Part shown: positions 34,861 to 44,060 of the stretch, piece by piece | Numbering within the stretch: position 1 is the first letter of the stretch | Layout of the letters: each line of letters starts with the position of its first letter | Origin: Cryobacterium melibiosiphilum | GTDB lineage: Bacteria; Actinomycetota; Actinomycetes; Actinomycetales; Microbacteriaceae | Assembly: GCF_003602235.1 (NCBI RefSeq) | Contig: NZ_QZVS01000095.1 | Location: 124,356 to 188,355 of the forward strand | Direction: 5' to 3' | Length of the DNA: 64,000 nt | Position numbers and translations under genes: made by a program | Notes under the pieces: generated by a model | What the model was told of the DNA's origin: nothing | The model's input: only the letters and a program-made list of their open reading frames with translations | The model's database searches: none

Positions 34861-37077
34861 GTGGATCAGGAACTTCAGCGCGAGCAGGACTATGTCACCA
34901 CGCTGTACTCGCGGCTCGACGCCCTGCTGAGCGAAGCCGAGCAGCAGCTCAGCGCCGTGAAGGCACTCAACGTTGGCGGTAACCACCAGGCCCGCACTGA
35001 GCGGGACTCCTTCGCCCGGCTCTACCAGGAGCGCATCGTTCAGCTGCGCGACGTCGACGATCGGCTCGCGTTCGGGCGGCTGGAGACGGCCCCGGAGACG
35101 CCGGGCGGGGCATCCGTCTACCGGTATATCGGACGGGTGGGCCTGCGGGACGAAGCCCTGCACCCGATGCTGCTCGACTGGCGGGTGCCGCTCGCGAGCG
35201 CCTTCTACCAGGCGACCGCCGCGACGCCGCTCGGTGCCCGGGCCCGGCGCCACCTGTCCTCCGAGGGCCGCCGCGTCACCCGCATCGACGATGAGGTGCT
35301 CGACGCGACCCTGCTCACCGAAGAGGGCGCCGCGAGCCTGCATCAGGGCGAGGGCGCGCTGCTGAACGCGCTCACCCAGCAGCGCACCGGGCAGATGAGT
35401 GACATCGTCTCGACGATCCAGGCCGAGCAGGATCGCATCATCCGCTCGGGGCTGAACGGCGTGCTCGTGGTGCAGGGCGGGCCCGGCACCGGCAAGACCG
35501 CCGTGGCGTTGCACCGCGCCGCGTATCTGCTCTACACGCATCGCGACCGGCTGCAGAACTCCGGCGTGCTCATCGTCGGGCCGTCCCGTTCGTTTCTGCA
35601 GTACATCGAGGCCGTGCTGCCCTCGCTCGGTGAGACCGGGGTTGTGCTGGCCTCGGTCGGCCAGCTCTACCCCGGCATCGAGGCCACCCATGAGGACCCG
35701 CCGGCCGTCGCCGCGCTCAAAGGGCAGACGTTCATGGCCGACCTGATCGCACGCGCGGTGAGGAGTCGCCAGCGGGTGCCGGCCGAGACGCAGGAGCTGC
35801 AGGTCAACGGTGACCCGCTGCGGCTCAGCCCGCAGCTGATCCGCAACGCGATCGAGCACGCCCGGGCGAGCGGCAAGCCGCACAACGAGGCCCGGGTCGC
35901 GTTCGTCAACCACGCGCTCAACGCCCTCGCTAAAGCCTGGCTCGGCCAGCTGCAGGTGCGCAGCCGCTCGCTCGACGACGACGATATCCCGCTGCTGCGT
36001 GAAGACCTGCGCGGCTCGAACGACGTGCGCATCGCCCTGAACACGGCGTGGCTGCCGTTGACCCCCGAGAAGCTGCTCAAAGACCTCTACGCACGGCCGC
36101 AGTGGCTCGCCGAGCTGACCCCGGCGTGGACGCCCGAGCGACGGGCCCTGCTGCTGCGCCCCCGCGACGCACAGCTCACGATCGCCGACGTGCCGCTGCT
36201 CGACGAGGCCGCCGAGCACCTCGGCGAGTACAGCGCCGTCGACCAGGCGAAGAAGCGTGCCGCCGACCAGCAGCGCCAGCTCGACCTGGAGAACGCCGAA
36301 GCCGCGATCGAGAATATGAAGGTGAAGGGCCTGGTCAGTGCCGAACACCTCGCCGACGGCTTCACGGAGTTCACCGACCGGGGCACGACCGCCGAGCGCG
36401 CCGCCCACGACCGCACCTGGACGTACGGCCACGTCGTCGTCGACGAGGCCCAGGAACTCTCGCCGATGCAGTGGCGGCTGCTGCTGCGCCGCGGGCCCCG
36501 CCGCTCGTTCACGATTGTCGGCGACATCGCCCAGGCCGCTTCGGCCGCGGCGGCCCGCAGCTGGAAGGACGCGTTGAAGCCGATCCTCGCCGGCTCCTTC
36601 GAGGTCGACCGCTGGCGCCTCGAAGAACTCACCGTCAATTACCGCACGCCCAGCCAGATCGCCGCCGCCGCCGAGACCACCGCGATCGCGCACGGCCTGC
36701 CGATCACCCCCGCACGGTCGGTGCGGGCGAGCGAGTGGCCGGTCGAAACGGTGACGGATGTCGCGGCCGCCATCGCGAAGGACCGCGCGCTCCCGGACGC
36801 CGGCACCCTCGCCGTCATCGTGGTCGACGCTGGCCTTGAAACGCTCCATGCGTCCCTGCGCGCGCAGTTCGGCAACATGATCGGTCGCGGGGCGCTGGGG
36901 CTGAATCGTCCGGTCGCGCTGCTGACGCCATTCGACTCGAAAGGCCTCGAGTTCGACGCCGTGATCGTCGTCAACCCGGCGGCCATCCTTGCCGCGTCGG
37001 AGCGCGGCGCCGGGGCGCTCTATGTGGCCATGACCCGTTCGACCCAGCGCCTGTACCTGGCCGAAACCGCGGACTGA
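34861..37077 (+). CDS. HelD-like RNA polymerase-associated ATPase/helicase
   Basis: A 738-residue UvrD/Rep-type superfamily 1 protein. A helical N-terminal arm (1-60) precedes Walker A GGPGTGKTAVALH near residue 206. Further motifs include VVVDEAQELSPMQW (Walker B), IVGDIAQAA, and a C-terminal LTPFDSKGLEFDAVIVV. The N-terminal arm and spacing fit HelD/HelR, which removes stalled RNA polymerase from DNA and in actinobacteria can protect against rifamycins. The GTG start at 34861 follows a GAGGGG ribosome-binding site; an in-frame TTG lies upstream at 34825. Confidence 0.82.
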   Translation: MDQELQREQDYVTTLYSRLDALLSEAEQQLSAVKALNVGGNHQARTERDSFARLYQERIVQLRDVDDRLAFGRLETAPETPGGASVYRYIGRVGLRDEALHPMLLDWRVPLASAFYQATAATPLGARARRHLSSEGRRVTRIDDEVLDATLLTEEGAASLHQGEGALLNALTQQRTGQMSDIVSTIQAEQDRIIRSGLNGVLVVQGGPGTGKTAVALHRAAYLLYTHRDRLQNSGVLIVGPSRSFLQYIEAVLPSLGETGVVLASVGQLYPGIEATHEDPPAVAALKGQTFMADLIARAVRSRQRVPAETQELQVNGDPLRLSPQLIRNAIEHARASGKPHNEARVAFVNHALNALAKAWLGQLQVRSRSLDDDDIPLLREDLRGSNDVRIALNTAWLPLTPEKLLKDLYARPQWLAELTPAWTPERRALLLRPRDAQLTIADVPLLDEAAEHLGEYSAVDQAKKRAADQQRQLDLENAEAAIENMKVKGLVSAEHLADGFTEFTDRGTTAERAAHDRTWTYGHVVVDEAQELSPMQWRLLLRRGPRRSFTIVGDIAQAASAAAARSWKDALKPILAGSFEVDRWRLEELTVNYRTPSQIAAAAETTAIAHGLPITPARSVRASEWPVETVTDVAAAIAKDRALPDAGTLAVIVVDAGLETLHASLRAQFGNMIGRGALGLNRPVALLTPFDSKGLEFDAVIVVNPAAILAASERGAGALYVAMTRSTQRLYLAETAD

Positions 37078-37262
37078 CCACGGAGCGGAGCACGACCCCT
37101 GAAAGGGGGTGACACGACACGCCGAAAGGCTACGTGATCACCCCTTCTGCGGGTCATAAGTCGCCCCATTCATGCCGTAACATTCTCGAAGAATCGTGCG
37201 CATCCGGCGCAGCGACAGCGGGCTTCACCGGTAGCGGTCGGCCCTTCGGGAAAGGTCGCGGC

Positions 37263-38312
37263 GTGCGGAAACGTGGCGTGCACGTGTTGATGCGAGCGGA
37301 CGTGCTCATGGTGCTCGCGAGTGCACCGGCCTATGTGGCCACGCGTGAGGCGCTCAGCGTGTTCTCGCCGCAAGATCTGACGCCGCTGCGCTACCTGGCG
37401 TCCGCAGCCCTGCTCGGCCTGTACATGTTCGTGCGGCGGCAGCGGGTGCGCCTCACCCGCCGCGACATGCCGCGGATGCTCGCGGTCGCCCTCTGCGGGT
37501 ACGGCGGCTACGGCCTGCTGCTCAACTTCGGCCAGGCCACCGTGCCGGCCGGCACCACGAGCCTGCTGCTGAATATCTCCCCGGTCTTCGCCTTCGTGCT
37601 GGGCTACTTCATCCTCGTGGAGCGCACCACCCTGCGCGGGTACCTCGGCATGGGCGTCGCCGTGCTCGGTGTCGTTGTGATCACCCTCGGTGACAGCACT
37701 GCGACGGGTTTTCAGGGCAACACCCTGCTGATCGTGGCCGCGGCGCTGCTGCTCTCGATCTTTCTGATCGTGCAGCAGCCGCTCCTTGCACGGATGCCGC
37801 CGGTCGAGGTGGTCTTCTGGGGTTGCCTGGTCGGCGGGATCGCGACCCTGCCGACGGCCCGGTTCGATCCGCTGCCGGCGCAGGTGCCGGCATCCGTGTG
37901 GCTCGCCCTGACAGTGCTGATCGTGCTGGGCACGGCCGTGGCGTACGCGCTCTGGAACGTCACGCTCGCTCGCACCAGCGTGGCCGAGGGTGGGTCCCTG
38001 CTGCTGGTGATACCGATCTTCTCGGTGCTGCTCGGCTGGGCTTTGCTGGGGGAGGTGCCGAGCATGGCCGCTGTTCTCGGCGGTGCCGCCGCACTCATGG
38101 GCGTGACGATGCTGTCCACGGCGACACACGCCCGAGAGCAGGCCGGTCCCGGGCTGCTCACCGGGGCGATACCGATCATCGCGGCGTTGCCCTTGGTGAA
38201 TGCGCTGACCGGGTCGATCACGATCATCTCGCCGCCCGTGCCGCCCGTGCCGCCTGCGCCGCAGAAGACCGAGGTGGCCGCCGGGGCTAGCAGAGGCGAC
38301 CGTATCGGGTGA
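37263..38312 (+). CDS. EamA/DMT-family transporter
   Basis: A membrane protein of about 349 residues with ten hydrophobic segments in two EamA repeats (LLNISPVFAFVLGYF; LLLVIPIFSVLLGWALLGE). The substrate is unknown; relatives export amino acids or other metabolites. The start is uncertain: GTG 37263 has an AAAGG ribosome-binding site 7 bases upstream, and the stretch before it (from 37134) is not hydrophobic. The C-terminus ends in a proline-rich PPVPPVPPAP tail. It overlaps the longest frame of the next gene. Confidence 0.75.
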   Translation: MRKRGVHVLMRADVLMVLASAPAYVATREALSVFSPQDLTPLRYLASAALLGLYMFVRRQRVRLTRRDMPRMLAVALCGYGGYGLLLNFGQATVPAGTTSLLLNISPVFAFVLGYFILVERTTLRGYLGMGVAVLGVVVITLGDSTATGFQGNTLLIVAAALLLSIFLIVQQPLLARMPPVEVVFWGCLVGGIATLPTARFDPLPAQVPASVWLALTVLIVLGTAVAYALWNVTLARTSVAEGGSLLLVIPIFSVLLGWALLGEVPSMAAVLGGAAALMGVTMLSTATHAREQAGPGLLTGAIPIIAALPLVNALTGSITIISPPVPPVPPAPQKTEVAAGASRGDRIG

Positions 38313-38359
38313 GAATCGGGTCAGCTGTGCCCCGACGCACGGTCGAGATGAGGCTGCCC

Positions 38360-40723
38360 ATGTCTGAAGAACCGACCAACCCGACCGTCGACCTGCCCAC
38401 TGACCTGCCCACTGACCTGCCCGACCTGCCCGACCTGCCCGACCTGACCGACGCGAACATCGAGGTCACCCACCCCAAGTCCTGGGCGGCCGGGGTTCCC
38501 GGTGTCGTGCACTCCATGAAGCCGGCACTGGCGCAGATGGGGCCGGGGCGCAGCTTCAAGACCTTACTGGCGTTGAACCAGAAAGACGGTTTCGACTGCA
38601 TGAGCTGCGCGTGGCCAGATCCGGCCCACCGCAAGGCCTTCGAGTTCTGTGAAAACGGAGCGAAGGCGGTGACCTGGGAGGCGACGCCGGTGACCGTGCC
38701 TCGGAGCTTCTGGGCGCAGCATCCGCTCAGTGAGCTCGCGGACAAGTCGGAGTACTGGCTGGGCATGCAGGGTCGGCTCGTGGAACCGGTGTACAAGCCC
38801 GCCGGCGAAGACCATTACCGGCCGATCGAGTGGAGCGAGGCGTTCGACGTCATCGCCACGGCGCTCGGTCAGCTCGACAGCCCGAACGAGGCCTGCTTCT
38901 ACACGAGCGGGCGGGCATCGAACGAGGCCGCGTTCGCCTACCAGCTGTTCGTGCGGGCGTTCGGCACCAACAACCTGCCGGACTGCTCCAATATGTGTCA
39001 CGAATCCACCGGTTGGGCGATGGGCCAGACCCTCGGCATCGGCAAGAGCACTATCAGTTACGACGACTTCGCCCTGGCCGACCTGATCATCATCATGGGC
39101 CAGAACCCCGGCACCAACCATCCGCGCATGCTGACCGCCCTCGAAGAGGCCAAGGCCAACGGGGCCGAGATCGTGGCGGTGAACCCGCTGCCCGAGGCTG
39201 GCCTGCGCCGATACAAGAACCCGCAGACGGTGCGCGGAGTGCTGGGCCACGGCACCGACATCGCCGACCAGTTCGTGCAAGTTCGCATCGGCGGCGACAT
39301 GGCCCTGCTGCAGGCGGTCTGCAAACGGGTGCTCGACGCCGAAGCGGCCAACCCGGGCACCGTGCTCGACCACGCTTTTCTCGACGAGCACTGCCTCGGA
39401 CTCGAGGAACTGCGTGAGCACCTCGCCGAACTCGACGAAGAGGCTGTGCTCGCCGCAACCGGGCTGCGGGTGCAGGTCATCGACGAGCTCGCCGCCCGCT
39501 ATCTCAAGGCCGAAAAGGTCATCATCACCTGGGCTATGGGGCTCACGCAGCAGAAGAAGGGCGTCGCGACGATCAAGGAGATCGTCAACCTGCTGCTGCT
39601 GCGGGGAAACATCGGCAAGCCCGGTGCCGGCGCCTCGCCCATTCGCGGGCACAGCAACGTTCAGGGCGACCGCACCATGGGAATCTGGGAGCAGATGCCG
39701 CCCCGGTTCCTCGACGCCCTCGCGGCCGAGTTCCACTTCGACCCACCCCGCGAGCACGGGCTCGACGCGGTCGACAGCGTACGGGCCATGCGCGACGGAA
39801 AGATCAGGGTCTGGCTGGGCCTCGGCGGTAATTTCGTCGCCGCCGTGTCCGACACCGCCGTCGTCGAGGCCTCTGTGCGCCGCACCGCGCTGTCGGTGCA
39901 GATTTCCACCAAGCTCAACCGATCGCACGTCGTCACGGGTGAGGCCGCGCTGATCTTGCCGACGCTGGGCCGCACCGAGGTCGACCGCCAGATCAGCGGT
40001 GAACAGTTCGTGTCGGTCGAGGACTCGGTCTGCGCCGTGCACGCCTCGCGGGGCACGGTCGAACCGGTATCGTCGAACCTCCTCTCCGAAGTCGCCATCA
40101 TTTCCCGCCTGGCCCGCACGGTTCTCGCCGGCCGGGACCCGGCCGCCGGGGGCGGTATCGACTGGGCGGGGTTCGAGGCCGACTACGACCTCATTCGAGG
40201 GCACATCTCCCGCGTGGTGAGCGGATGCGAGAACTATAACGAACGCATCCGTCACGACGGCGGGTTTGTGCTCGCGAACGGGCCGCGGGATTCCCGAACG
40301 TTCACCACCCCGACCGGAAAGGCCCATCTCACGGTGAATCAGCTCGAGCACATCGAGCTTCCCGCCGGGCGGCTGCTGCTCCAGACGCTGCGCTCCCACG
40401 ACCAGTTCAACACCACGATCTACGGCAACGACGACCGCTACCGCGGTATCAAGAAGGGCCGGCACGTGGTCTTCATCAACAAGCATGACCTGGTCACGCT
40501 CGGATTCGCCGACGGCGACCACGTCGACGTGCACAGCGAGTTCAGCGACCAGGTCGACCGGGTGCTGCGGGGCTACCGGCTCGTCGAGTATCCCACCCCC
40601 CGCGGATGCGCCGCCGCCTATTTTCCCGAGGCCAACGTGCTCGTGCCCCTGGACAGCGTCGCCGAGGGCAGCAACACCCCGGTCTCGAAGGCGGTCATCA
40701 TCCGCCTCGAGCGTGCCGCTTGA
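38360..40723 (+). CDS. FdhF/YdeP-family molybdopterin oxidoreductase
   Basis: A 787-residue member of the formate-dehydrogenase-alpha-like (YdeP) group that binds bis-molybdopterin guanine dinucleotide. Cys-x2-Cys in GFDCMSCAWPDP and a further Cys after it could bind an iron-sulfur cluster; DCSNMCHEST probably holds the molybdenum ligand; IIIMGQNPGTNHP and ASPIRGHSNVQGDRTMG are cofactor-binding. The electron partner and substrate are unknown, and no fdhD or small subunit is adjacent. The N-terminus has a Leu-Pro-Asp repeat encoded by 12- and 9-base duplications. ATG 38360 is preferred; ATG 38348 is possible. Confidence 0.82.
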   Translation: MSEEPTNPTVDLPTDLPTDLPDLPDLPDLTDANIEVTHPKSWAAGVPGVVHSMKPALAQMGPGRSFKTLLALNQKDGFDCMSCAWPDPAHRKAFEFCENGAKAVTWEATPVTVPRSFWAQHPLSELADKSEYWLGMQGRLVEPVYKPAGEDHYRPIEWSEAFDVIATALGQLDSPNEACFYTSGRASNEAAFAYQLFVRAFGTNNLPDCSNMCHESTGWAMGQTLGIGKSTISYDDFALADLIIIMGQNPGTNHPRMLTALEEAKANGAEIVAVNPLPEAGLRRYKNPQTVRGVLGHGTDIADQFVQVRIGGDMALLQAVCKRVLDAEAANPGTVLDHAFLDEHCLGLEELREHLAELDEEAVLAATGLRVQVIDELAARYLKAEKVIITWAMGLTQQKKGVATIKEIVNLLLLRGNIGKPGAGASPIRGHSNVQGDRTMGIWEQMPPRFLDALAAEFHFDPPREHGLDAVDSVRAMRDGKIRVWLGLGGNFVAAVSDTAVVEASVRRTALSVQISTKLNRSHVVTGEAALILPTLGRTEVDRQISGEQFVSVEDSVCAVHASRGTVEPVSSNLLSEVAIISRLARTVLAGRDPAAGGGIDWAGFEADYDLIRGHISRVVSGCENYNERIRHDGGFVLANGPRDSRTFTTPTGKAHLTVNQLEHIELPAGRLLLQTLRSHDQFNTTIYGNDDRYRGIKKGRHVVFINKHDLVTLGFADGDHVDVHSEFSDQVDRVLRGYRLVEYPTPRGCAAAYFPEANVLVPLDSVAEGSNTPVSKAVIIRLERAA
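38390..38449. repeat. 12-bp and 9-bp tandem repeats in molybdoenzyme gene
   Basis: Two copies of GACCTGCCCACT are followed by three copies of GACCTGCCC and one degenerate copy. They encode the DLPT/DLP repeats in the disordered N-terminus. Confidence 0.88.
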
Positions 40724-40740
40724 CGCCGGGTAGCCCCTCC

Positions 40741-40800
40741 CAGCCCCAGAAGCCCCGGGGTCAGCCCCAGAAGCCCAGGGTCAGCCCCAGAAGCCCAGGG
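40741..40800. repeat. ~20-bp triple repeat across the DUF3100 stop codon
   Basis: Three copies of CAGCCCCAGAAGCCCAGGG (19-21 bases each). The innermost copy is the last coding sequence and part of the stop codon of the minus-strand DUF3100 gene; the other two lie downstream of it. Confidence 0.88.
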
Positions 40801-42178
40801 CGAATTCGGCGATCAGCGTCGAGAGAAGGAACGATGCGGTGATCGCCACCAGTCCCACCGGGATGATTTTCCAGCCCACCGTTTTAAGGAGCGGCAAGTC
40901 CTTGCCGAGGCTGAGGCCCGCGAACGTGAGTGTCACACAGGCGATGGAGAGAAAATCGACCGAAGCCACGAGTGCGACCAGCTGGGTGCCGATGGGCGAC
41001 CAGGGGCTGGAGATGACGGCGCCGAGCGTGGTCACCCAGACGATGGAGGACACCTTGCGGGAGACCTTGGCCAGCAACATTCCGAGCAGGAGCAGCGCGA
41101 TCAGCACGGCATAGCCACCGAGAATCTGCAGGCTCAGACCGCCCGCGAATACCGATGCCGTCGTGACACCCACGACGGCAAGGATCGGAATCGACGTCCA
41201 GGGCCGGATGGAGATCGGCGCCGACGAGGCGAGAACCTGCGCACGAAAGGCCCGGTTGGTCTCGACTCCCGCGGTGTCTGCTGCCGAATGCACCGTACTC
41301 GCGGCCGTCGCCGTCGCGGCTGCCTCATCGCGACGGGACTGACGGCGCGTCAGCACCCGATAGAAGCGGTCAGCGAGGGGCAGTGCGATGTAGATCCCGA
41401 CGTAGACCCCGAGCACCGTGGTGATCAGGTTGGACACCGCCGCAATGCTGAGAATGGCGGATTCCTGATCGGGGTGCGCTGCGATGATGCTGCCCACGGA
41501 AGCGGCCATCATCGATCCGGAGCCGACTCCGGCGCCCATCGCCATGGCGAGCGGGTCGAAGAAGTTGAGCGAGGAGATGACGGACGTCAGAAGCGACACG
41601 TAGATGGCTCCGAAGAGGGTGCCGAAGACGTACATGGCGAGCACGCCCCGGTACTGGTCGGAGTCCGGGCCGTATTTCTCGCTCACCATCGCAAAAGCGG
41701 GCTCCCGGTCCAGCGAGAATGTCGCTCCGACGGTGGCTTTGCCCATGCGCAGAAGAACGGCCAGGGGCAGGGCGAGCGCGATTGTGCCGAGCAGATGACC
41801 GACTTCCTGCAGCAACAGGGCCGGTCCGGCATCCAGGAGAAGGGGAAGGTTCGGTCCGATGTTGAAAGCGAGCCGGGCGATCAGGAACAGCACCGCAACG
41901 CCGACGAAGGCGTTGGCGACCCGCTGAAAATCGAGCCCGACGGGCCTGAACTTCTGGAATGAGATCGCGGCACCCATCAGAAGGCCCCACACCATCGGGA
42001 AGAAGACAATCGCGGCGGGCCCGAGGTCGAAGGTGTGCATGCCGATGACCTGGGCGATCAGCGCGATGATGAACGCGGCGACGGATGCGGGCCAGATCTG
42101 CGGCAGCGTCATCCTCACGGGAACGATTTTCTCGCGGATTTCGGTCCTGGGCAGTCCGGTTTTGGGCAGTTCGGTCAT
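40781..42178 (-). CDS. DUF3100 membrane protein, putative permease
   Basis: A 465-residue protein with about 10-12 hydrophobic segments and the DUF3100-type stretches LGPAAIVFFPMVWGLLMG and MGAGVGSGSMMAASVGS. A charged, Ala/Thr-rich cytoplasmic loop lies near residues 285-320. DUF3100 proteins have no settled function; adjacency to M20 amidohydrolases suggests uptake of the conjugate that the hydrolase splits, which is inference. It starts 2 bases after the M20 gene, so the two are one operon. The 3' end is triplicated as described in the repeat entry. Confidence 0.78.
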   Translation of the reverse strand: MTELPKTGLPRTEIREKIVPVRMTLPQIWPASVAAFIIALIAQVIGMHTFDLGPAAIVFFPMVWGLLMGAAISFQKFRPVGLDFQRVANAFVGVAVLFLIARLAFNIGPNLPLLLDAGPALLLQEVGHLLGTIALALPLAVLLRMGKATVGATFSLDREPAFAMVSEKYGPDSDQYRGVLAMYVFGTLFGAIYVSLLTSVISSLNFFDPLAMAMGAGVGSGSMMAASVGSIIAAHPDQESAILSIAAVSNLITTVLGVYVGIYIALPLADRFYRVLTRRQSRRDEAAATATAASTVHSAADTAGVETNRAFRAQVLASSAPISIRPWTSIPILAVVGVTTASVFAGGLSLQILGGYAVLIALLLLGMLLAKVSRKVSSIVWVTTLGAVISSPWSPIGTQLVALVASVDFLSIACVTLTFAGLSLGKDLPLLKTVGWKIIPVGLVAITASFLLSTLIAEFALGFWG

Positions 42179-42180
42179 GG

Positions 42181-43416
42181 TCAGAGGCCTTTCTGGGCGG
42201 CGACCAGGGGAGCCGGGCACCGATCGTGCGCACGCGTCAGGAATTCCTGCCGATCGGAGGGATCCTGCGCGACGTCGGCAATGGTCCACGCCATGCCCAG
42301 TGCCGACTCGAACATCGTCGTGTAGGCGCCGGCCGTGTTGGCGGTGTCGGCGAATCCGGCCGAGTGGATGGGGCTGGTGGCCCCGGGGATGCCCACCCAG
42401 GGGTGGATGCTCGGCACGAGCTGGGACACGTTGCCCATGTCGGTGGACCCGCCGCTGAGACCGGGGGATCGTGACACGTCCCGCCCCAGGAACTCCATCG
42501 CCGAGCACCAGTGGGAGCTCAGGACATCGTCCTGAACGAGCGCCTCGTAGACCGGGCCGACATCGACGTAGTCGACGGTTGCGCCGGTGGCGAGGGCGCC
42601 CGCATCGAAGCAGCGGCGCACGCGAGCCTGCAGGGAATCGAATTGCTCGCGGGTGAAGGCTCGGCACTCATAGTTGACGACGGCCGTGTCCGGGATGATG
42701 TTCGTGACCACGCCTGCCTCCGCGACGAAGAGGGCGACTCGGTGGTCACTCGGCAGTTGCTGGCGCAGCAGTCCGATTGCGACCTGGGAGACGACGGCCG
42801 CATCCGCTGCGTTGATGCCGAGGTGGGGTGCCGCAGCCGCGTGGGAGGCCTTGCCGTGAAACGTGACCCGGTAGCGGCCGACGACCTGGCTGGACGTGCC
42901 CGCCGGGTTCACAGAGAGTCCCTCCGAAACCGGATGCACCATCATGGCCAGCGCGACATCGTCGAAGATTCCCTGCTCCAGCAGGTACACCTTGCCGCCA
43001 CCGTGTTCCTCGGCGGGGGTGCCGATCACCTTGAGCGTGATGCCCAATTCGTCGACGAAGGGCACCAGGCTGGTGGCCGCGGCCAGGCTCGCACCGGTGA
43101 TGAGGTTGTGACCGCAGGCGTGCCCGATCTCCGGTAGGGCGTCGTATTCCACGCAGATCCCCACGACGAGCGGTCCGCTCCCGGCGACGGCCACGAAGGC
43201 CGTCGGGCTGCCGGTCAGCGGCTCCGCGAGCGTGAAGCCGGCGGCTGCAAGGAAGGCGGAAATCTTTGCCGCCGAGGTGAATTCCCGAAAGGACGTCTCG
43301 GGATGGGCATGCAGGTCGCGGCTCAGCGATTCGATCGCCGGGGCCGCATCGTTCATGTGCGCTGCTATCGATGAGTGCAGGTTCGCTGTCGCGGCCAAGG
43401 CACGGGAAAAGTCCAC
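42181..43416 (-). CDS. M20-family amidohydrolase, AbgB-like
   Basis: A 411-residue zinc-dependent peptidase/amidohydrolase. Metal-site motifs are visible: DLHAHPETSFREF, the HACGHN motif, PAEEHGGGK and a later MMVHPV. A lid or dimerisation domain lies in the middle (GKASHAAAAPHLGINAADA). Relatives hydrolyse N-acyl amino acids, p-aminobenzoyl-glutamate or indole-3-acetyl conjugates. The start is GTG at 43416. With the DUF3100 membrane protein gene it forms a two-gene operon that probably imports and cleaves an amide conjugate. Confidence 0.83.
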   Translation of the reverse strand: MDFSRALAATANLHSSIAAHMNDAAPAIESLSRDLHAHPETSFREFTSAAKISAFLAAAGFTLAEPLTGSPTAFVAVAGSGPLVVGICVEYDALPEIGHACGHNLITGASLAAATSLVPFVDELGITLKVIGTPAEEHGGGKVYLLEQGIFDDVALAMMVHPVSEGLSVNPAGTSSQVVGRYRVTFHGKASHAAAAPHLGINAADAAVVSQVAIGLLRQQLPSDHRVALFVAEAGVVTNIIPDTAVVNYECRAFTREQFDSLQARVRRCFDAGALATGATVDYVDVGPVYEALVQDDVLSSHWCSAMEFLGRDVSRSPGLSGGSTDMGNVSQLVPSIHPWVGIPGATSPIHSAGFADTANTAGAYTTMFESALGMAWTIADVAQDPSDRQEFLTRAHDRCPAPLVAAQKGL

Positions 43417-43557
43417 GGGTTCCGTTCGTCAGGTTTCTGCAGGTGCGGTCGCAATGAAGCAACACACAATTGCTGTTGCATTCAATCTAGTGACTCAGGG
43501 CATCTGCGAAGAGACTCTCGCGCTCGAGACCGTGACGATCGGTGCCGCGAATGACGG

Positions 43558-43926
43558 CTACTGGGCGGTGCTGAGCCAGCCTTCGGCATCGGGCGCATCG
43601 GGCGCATCGGGCGCGGTCGCCGGGCGGGGGGTGTTCGCGTCGGCCTGCGCACACACCTGCAGGGCGACATCCGCTGCCCGGGACACAGCCTGATGGGGAG
43701 GCCCCGAGCCGGTCGCCGCAGCGAGACCGGCGGCATAGCCGACGACGAAGGTGGTCAGGGGAGCGGATGCGGGGCCGCCCGACGCCGTGGACCGCGCTGC
43801 GAGGTCCGCGACCAGCGACCGATCCACGTCGAGGTCGAGAATTTGCAGGGCCTGGGTGAGCTGCCGGGTCCAGTGGGCCAGGTCCGACTCGGACGGGGTA
43901 GAACGTATCGGGCTCGGGTCAGTCAT
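43558..43926 (-). CDS. DUF6457-family protein
   Basis: A 122-residue protein with a helical core (HWTRQLTQALQILDLDVDRS; APLTTFVVGYAAGLAAATG) matching the DUF6457 pattern. This domain is often found next to or fused with molybdenum-cofactor guanylyltransferase MobA in actinobacteria, as far as I recall, so a link with the molybdoenzyme three genes away is possible but unproven. The C-terminus has a DAPDAPDA repeat encoded by a 9-base duplication. Confidence 0.68.
   Translation of the reverse strand: MTDPSPIRSTPSESDLAHWTRQLTQALQILDLDVDRSLVADLAARSTASGGPASAPLTTFVVGYAAGLAAATGSGPPHQAVSRAADVALQVCAQADANTPRPATAPDAPDAPDAEGWLSTAQ
43586..43612. repeat. 9-bp tandem repeat in DUF6457 gene
   Basis: Three exact copies of GCATCGGGC, in frame, encoding the Asp-Ala-Pro repeats near the C-terminus. 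Confidence 0.85.
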
Positions 43927-43987
43927 CAGAGTGCCTCCAGGTCGGGTCGTCGTGCCAGCACCCTAGCCGGATTGCCGCGCCACCTTC

Positions 43988-44047
43988 CGCGAGTGAGCAG
44001 TTTCTGCACTTCCCGAACGTGGGAAGTGCAGAAACTGCTCACTCGCG
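43988..44047. repeat. Long intergenic hairpin, family A copy 2
   Basis: Perfect 27-base arms (43988-44014 and 44021-44047) flank a 6-base loop. The arm begins CGCGAGTGAGCAGTTTCTGC and ends CACTTCCC. Compared with the copy at 4845-4900, the arm bases TTTTTT read GTTTCT, and the opposite arm changes to match. It lies downstream of the 3-hydroxyacyl-CoA dehydrogenase gene and upstream of the DUF6457 gene. Confidence 0.88.
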
Positions 44048-44060
44048 AGTTGTTGACCTC

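Noticed and set aside
37080-37134. Terminator hairpin after the HelD-like gene
   Set aside because: ACCCCTGAAAGGGGGT forms only a short imperfect stem, so I did not list it as a feature.
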